Assembly (NCBI GenBank): GCA_050950645.1
Contig: JBMNHZ010000009.1
Location: 1-64,000, forward strand
From: BRH-c25 sp012519325
Lineage (GTDB): Bacteria; Bacillota; Clostridia; Lutisporales; Lutisporaceae
DNA: 64,000 bases
Direction: 5' to 3'
In this document: positions 59,876 to 64,000 of the stretch, piece after piece
How positions within the stretch are numbered: position 1 is the first letter of the stretch
How the letters are laid out: each line of letters opens with the position of its first letter
Position numbers and translations under genes: made by a program
The notes under the pieces: model-generated
Seen by the model: the letters and a program-made list of their open reading frames with translations, nothing else
Databases searched by the model: none
Told to the model about the DNA's origin: nothing

Positions 59876-62216
59876 GTGCATAAGACCAAAAAGACTGCTG
59901 CTGTGCTGCTATCTTTAATACTGGTGTTTTCATTAGCATTGAACCCTGTATTAGCAGTATCCGCAAGTGCACCGTCCATAAAACCTCTCAGCATTAAGCC
60001 TCCCGTGGTAAAGCCTCCTATTACAACGCCCTTAAAAAAATTAGAGGCTCCGGCAAGGGTGCAGGGTGTCAGTTATGAGTTCAAGGATGGGGTAAAGAAG
60101 ATTCCCGATACTGTACAATATGATACCAAGCCCTTATCTTTGGATAAGTTTGCATCTTTTAAACCGGAAGAAAAAGCCCCATCCATACCTGAAAGGTCCG
60201 GTATTAATCTGCCAAATGTCGGTATCTCCGGCGGAACAGCACCCAAATCTGATACCGGGACTCAGGATAAAGATGAACTGAATCTTGACAATATAAGCGG
60301 TATCAGGTATCCTGCAGGTTCAAAACTTTTGGAAATACCCAGCAGCGCTGCTTTATCCTTTACTCCCAAAACTGACGAAATATACATTGACGAAGATGAA
60401 GGTACAGCCTATAAGATATTGGGTACCGAAAGCGGAGATGACTCAGGAAATAATCAATATGTAGTGGGAACTCCTGAATTAACAGAGGTGTTCAAGTCCT
60501 ATACTATTCCGGAGCAGACCTTGGATTTGACAACCGGCAATATTGCATATATTGATCCTGATTTCGAGTTAAGTCCTGAAAGCGGTATGACCAGGAATTA
60601 TACGGCAAAAGCCGGACCCTTTGATGATATTATCAGCTTCTCTCAAGAGGGAAACAAGCATGTTCTGACACTTAAACAGGGGGTTACGATTTTTGAATAT
60701 CCATTTGAGGAAGCAGGTGTATGACAGAGATATGAATTTTAGATTTTCAAGGGCTTTGCAGACCGATGGGGAAGGAAACTTCTCGGAACAATTTACCGGG
60801 ATTGGGATTGCTAATATCTTGCCCAGTGATAAGGTATGTGTAAATGTGCAGGAGCATATGAGCCCTGAATTTGAAGCAGATAATAATAAATATAGGGTAG
60901 TAGGCATAAGTCCCAAGATAAACGCTACAGTCCCCTTCCGTGATGCAGATTTGAATTTGGATACTTTCAATGATGTAATAACAGGCTGGGTTTCCGGGGA
61001 TTATACGGGACCTGTTGAAATTCTAATTTTCAATAGCACTGCATATGAAACCGTTACGGCAAATGCAGTTGAAGGGATATTTAGAATTGATTATCCTATT
61101 GATGAATCAGTTTTGTGGGCGTATCCCGCTATCAGATTTGAAGGTTCATCATTCCCGGCATTTCCATTGCAACGGGGGCGTAATCTTGATGCATTGACAA
61201 TAAATATATTTAACGATTTCAACAAACCTGCGGAAGCTGTTACCGAAAGCGGAATAAATACAACAGTTACGATTCCGGGAGGTATAAATCCGAAGATCAG
61301 TTTACCGGGAAGGGTGGCACCGTCTACGTTAAAGCTTGATGACCCGACCTCCCATGATATTGCCGGAAACAAATTTGTAAAACCAACTAAAATAATAGGC
61401 ACAATTACAAATAAAGGAGATATGGGCTGGCTTGAAAGTCAGGGTGACGAATTTGTAAGGGATGGAAATACTGACCCTAATTTAAGACACTTTACCGGTT
61501 CGATAAAAATTACCGAAATAGCAGTGCAGTCTGCACTTGAAGCTGCTCTGGAAGACTTAAAAGGGCCCCATGACAACTGGTTACCAAAGCCTCAGACAAA
61601 AATTCCATACACTGCAACAGTTCAGGCTCAGCAGGCAATGGGGCTGAAAGTCATAAAAGACAGCAACAGTCCGACAGGCATCAGAGTAGAGTCATATCCA
61701 ACCTCTGCCGCAGAATTTGTGTTCAACCAACCGGATGTAGTGGCATACAAAGTTGAGATTGAGTATGAAGGGCTTAAATTGGAAAGGATCTATAATCCCT
61801 TTGAATACCACTATAATAACAATCAGCAATCCGTCAATGATTTCTTAGGACCGCTGAGAGAACAATTTACATCGCCGGCACAGGAACACATTGACTCAGT
61901 GACAAATCCGGCTGATGTTATGAACCAATGGCAGGGGTCATGGATTACCAATATTAGGAAAATGAGCCTGACACAAAAGGATGGGTCTGTAACCGGAACA
62001 ATTTTGATGAATGGAAAGAGTATGAGTATAGAAGGTATAGTCACAGACGGAGTATTCGCAGGAAGTATTATGGCTCCTTCATCAACAAGTATTTTTGGCA
62101 GTATAATTTCAGTTGAGATGAATATTTCTTCCGATGGAAGGAGCATTAACTTTAGAAATGTGGGTGATAGTGCAGAACTGAAAGGCCTGAAAGGTACAAG
62201 GGCAATGAAACAATAG
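59876..62216 (+). pseudogene. Large secreted protein, split by one frameshift
   Basis: Start is GTG 59876 after AAGGA. Residues 2-30 form a signal peptide (TKKTAAVLLSLILVFSLALN). The first frame runs to 60724 (end VTIFEYPFEEAG). The second continues from about 60712 (VYDRDMNFRFSRALQTDGEG) to 62216, giving about 780 residues in all. Content is beta-rich with PSIKPLSIKPPVVKPPI-type Pro repeats near the N-terminus and a C-terminal lipocalin-like segment (LTQKDGSVTGTILMNGKSMS). No anchor is seen. I do not know a family. One indel near 60715 breaks it, or it is a sequence error. Confidence 0.65.
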
Positions 62217-62278
62217 AAGAATAATGTGTGGCAGAGCTTCGAAGGGATACCCTAGTTTTGGAGAATAGTGACTGAAGA

Positions 62279-62327
62279 AAAGAGAGTATCGCTAACTACC
62301 TATAGATAGTTTTGCGATACTCTCTTT
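62279..62327. terminator. Strong bidirectional terminator between convergent genes
   Basis: A perfect 14-bp repeat, AAAGAGAGTATCGC / GCGATACTCTCTTT, with a 21-base loop. It lies between the secreted-protein gene and the convergent SLH gene. Confidence 0.8.
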
Positions 62328-62343
62328 ATTGTATTATTTATCC

Positions 62344-63924
62344 TTATAGAGTGTTAAATTTATTATACATTCTCAATACTAATGCAATAGCCTGTTCTTT
62401 TGTTGTGTTGCCTTTCGGAAGCATGTAAGATACTCCGTTAACCGTCGAACCTGCGATAATGTCGTTAGCATTCATAAACTTGACTGCTTCAAGAGCCCAG
62501 GAATCAATACTGCCGGCATCCTGGAACTGTGTCTTGAATTGTGCTGCTGTTGATATGTTCGGCATTACATTCTTTAATGTACGAAGCAGCATTACGGCAA
62601 TTTCCTGCCTGGTAACATTATTATTGGGAGCAAACTTACCGCCGCCTACTCCTCCGACAATTCCCAGGTTGGCAGCCTTTAATATCTGTGGATTGGTTGT
62701 ATCGCTGAATGGATTTGCCGCCGGTGCAGGAGCTGCTGTTCCTGTCATTTTTTCATACAGCAATACTGCCAGCTCGCAGAATTCTTCACGGGTTATCGGT
62801 GAAGGGAAGTCAACCAGAACCTTATCTGTAACAAGGTTTTCATCTCTTGCTTCATTAACAACGGGAGCAGCCCATGGGGACAAGCCTTCTTCTCCTGCGG
62901 CTATGTCATCACTTGGAGCAGCTTCGCCGCTCACTATGAACTGTGCCGTACCGAACATACCATATTCATATTCTTCTTCCTCCATTACTCCGGAGCAGAA
63001 GACTCTGACTTCGTAAGTGCCCGACTCTATGGGTGCATTGAATTCCAAGGTGTTGTTAACAGGGAGATTTCTAATATATGCGTAGAGAGGTGTATTATTC
63101 AGCCTTTCACCAACCTTTGCAATTCCAATCCATGCGTCGTTTTCTATTTCTCCGGGGGTTAAGTCCTTTACTGTTACGGACATCTTTTCTTCAGGAAGTA
63201 CAGGACTTTTTGAAATTACTATATCCCCAGGCTGCGCTTTGCTGGATACAACATTGAAAGATACTGTTCCGAACAGGTATGCTTCTGCGTCGTCCTGTGT
63301 ATAGACGCCGTCGGAGAAGACTCTGATTTCATACTGACCGAAACGTGTTGGAGCATTGAATTTATAAATGTTGTCAGCAGGAAGATCGTTGATATATGTT
63401 CTATGTTCGGTATTTTGAATCTTTGTATTTGCTTTTTCTATTCCCAACCAGGCATCGTTTTCTATCATTTCATCGGTAAGACCTTTAACGGTAACAGACA
63501 TGGGTTCACTGATCTTGGCTTCACTCTTTGAAACAGTTATGTCTCCGGGTTTAGCCTTTGGAGCAACGACCGAGAAGGGAGCTCTGGTCATAAGATTACC
63601 ATCGCCGTCTTTCAGCCAAATTTCATAGTTGCCCAGTTCGGTTGGAGCATTGAATTCACAGATGTTACTTGCAGGAAGATTGCCTACATGCTCCAAAAAC
63701 CATTCATCATATGAGTCTCTTGCCCCTTGGGGAGCAAGCAGCAGATATGCGCCGTGTTCAATTTCTTCATCGGATAATCCGCTTACAGTAGCTTCACCGG
63801 GTTCACCTCCGGTAAACTGGGTTTTGTTTAAAGAAATACCGGCTGCAGCAAATACAGGTACACTCATAAACAATGTCATGATAATACATAATGATAGAAC
63901 AATACTCAATATTCTTTTTTTCAT
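62344..63924 (-). CDS. SLH-domain surface protein with three Ig-like repeats
   Basis: The 526-residue protein starts after AAAAGGAGG. A signal peptide (KKRILSIVLSLCIIMTLFMS) is followed by three repeats of about 105 residues (ISLNKTQFTGGEPGEATVSG; DITVSKSEAKISEPMSVTVK; DIVISKSPVLPEEKMSVTVK), each ending in a YEI/VRVF-type strand. The C-terminal 170 residues carry SLH-like units (ITREEFCELAVLLYEKMTG, GGVGGGKFAPNNNVTRQEIA, KEQAIALVLRMYNKF). It is anchored to cell-wall polymer. It is a host gene outside the ICE, showing that the host uses SLH anchoring. Confidence 0.85.
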   Translation of the reverse strand: MKKRILSIVLSLCIIMTLFMSVPVFAAAGISLNKTQFTGGEPGEATVSGLSDEEIEHGAYLLLAPQGARDSYDEWFLEHVGNLPASNICEFNAPTELGNYEIWLKDGDGNLMTRAPFSVVAPKAKPGDITVSKSEAKISEPMSVTVKGLTDEMIENDAWLGIEKANTKIQNTEHRTYINDLPADNIYKFNAPTRFGQYEIRVFSDGVYTQDDAEAYLFGTVSFNVVSSKAQPGDIVISKSPVLPEEKMSVTVKDLTPGEIENDAWIGIAKVGERLNNTPLYAYIRNLPVNNTLEFNAPIESGTYEVRVFCSGVMEEEEYEYGMFGTAQFIVSGEAAPSDDIAAGEEGLSPWAAPVVNEARDENLVTDKVLVDFPSPITREEFCELAVLLYEKMTGTAAPAPAANPFSDTTNPQILKAANLGIVGGVGGGKFAPNNNVTRQEIAVMLLRTLKNVMPNISTAAQFKTQFQDAGSIDSWALEAVKFMNANDIIAGSTVNGVSYMLPKGNTTKEQAIALVLRMYNKFNTL

Positions 63925-64000
63925 ATGGTATCCTCCTTTTATTCTACTACATATATAAATATTGTAGCATCAAGGAGAAGAAAATTCTTTCAATATATTG

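Overview
The window looks like the chromosome of an endospore-forming, Gram-positive member of the Clostridia. The flank at about 47.8-64 kb carries a gerA-type spore germination operon and S-layer-homology (SLH) proteins. It is visibly more A+T-rich than the left three quarters, which are almost entirely one large integrative conjugative element (ICE) read from right to left on the minus strand.

ICE (window start to about 46,544; left end outside the window). Transcription order runs from right to left. First comes a regulatory end with an Xis-like protein, a Phd/ParE-type toxin-antitoxin pair and an XRE / ImmA-like protease / PIN operon. Next are small accessory genes (DUF4314-like, winged-helix, Dam methylase, two AbrB-like, YodL-like, SpoVG-like). 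Then comes a complete Tad/Flp-type pilus machine: two near-duplicate Flp-like pilins, a 1222-residue SLH/Ig/PKD surface protein, prepilin peptidase, CpaB, TadZ, TadA/CpaF, TadB, TadC and pseudopilins. The type IV secretion genes follow: VirB2-like pilin, TrbL/VirB6, PrgI, VirB4 and an NlpC/P60-M23 hydrolase. Among these are a long C5-methylase and an amidoligase/gamma-glutamylcyclotransferase pair. Finally there are a ParM-like actin, a candidate origin of transfer with an IncP-like nic, a MobP-type relaxase fused to Sel1 repeats, a TOPRIM protein and the VirD4 coupling protein, which is cut by the window start.

A 6,713-bp Tn7-like transposon (18,237-24,949) sits inside the transfer operon. 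It encodes TnsA, TnsB, TnsC and TnsD/TniQ and no cargo. It has TGTCA termini, three TnsB-type repeats at each end and an exact 5-bp target duplication, CCTCC, which is the Shine-Dalgarno sequence of the next gene.

The ICE appears to end at a 3' fragment of a tRNA-Ser(CGA) gene (46,489-46,544). An N-terminally damaged tyrosine recombinase and a small excisionase-like gene lie immediately beyond, which suggests tandem integration next to an older relic element. To the right are a decaying DUF2703/thioredoxin/permease cluster, the gerA operon, a dead Tn5-like IS4 element, an AraC regulator, an intact IS110 element with a candidate bridge-RNA leader, a dead IS1182-like transposase, a frameshifted secreted protein and an SLH protein.

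Two ICE-wide patterns stand out. At least ten unrelated soluble ICE proteins end in short Met/Gln-rich tails (for example GMSMSM, FTMSM, MKMSM, QTMSL, EMRMA), while the secretion machinery does not; this could be a secretion or sorting signal. Several key genes (relaxase, VirB4, TniQ, Dam) carry single frameshifts, meaning either sequence errors or decay.
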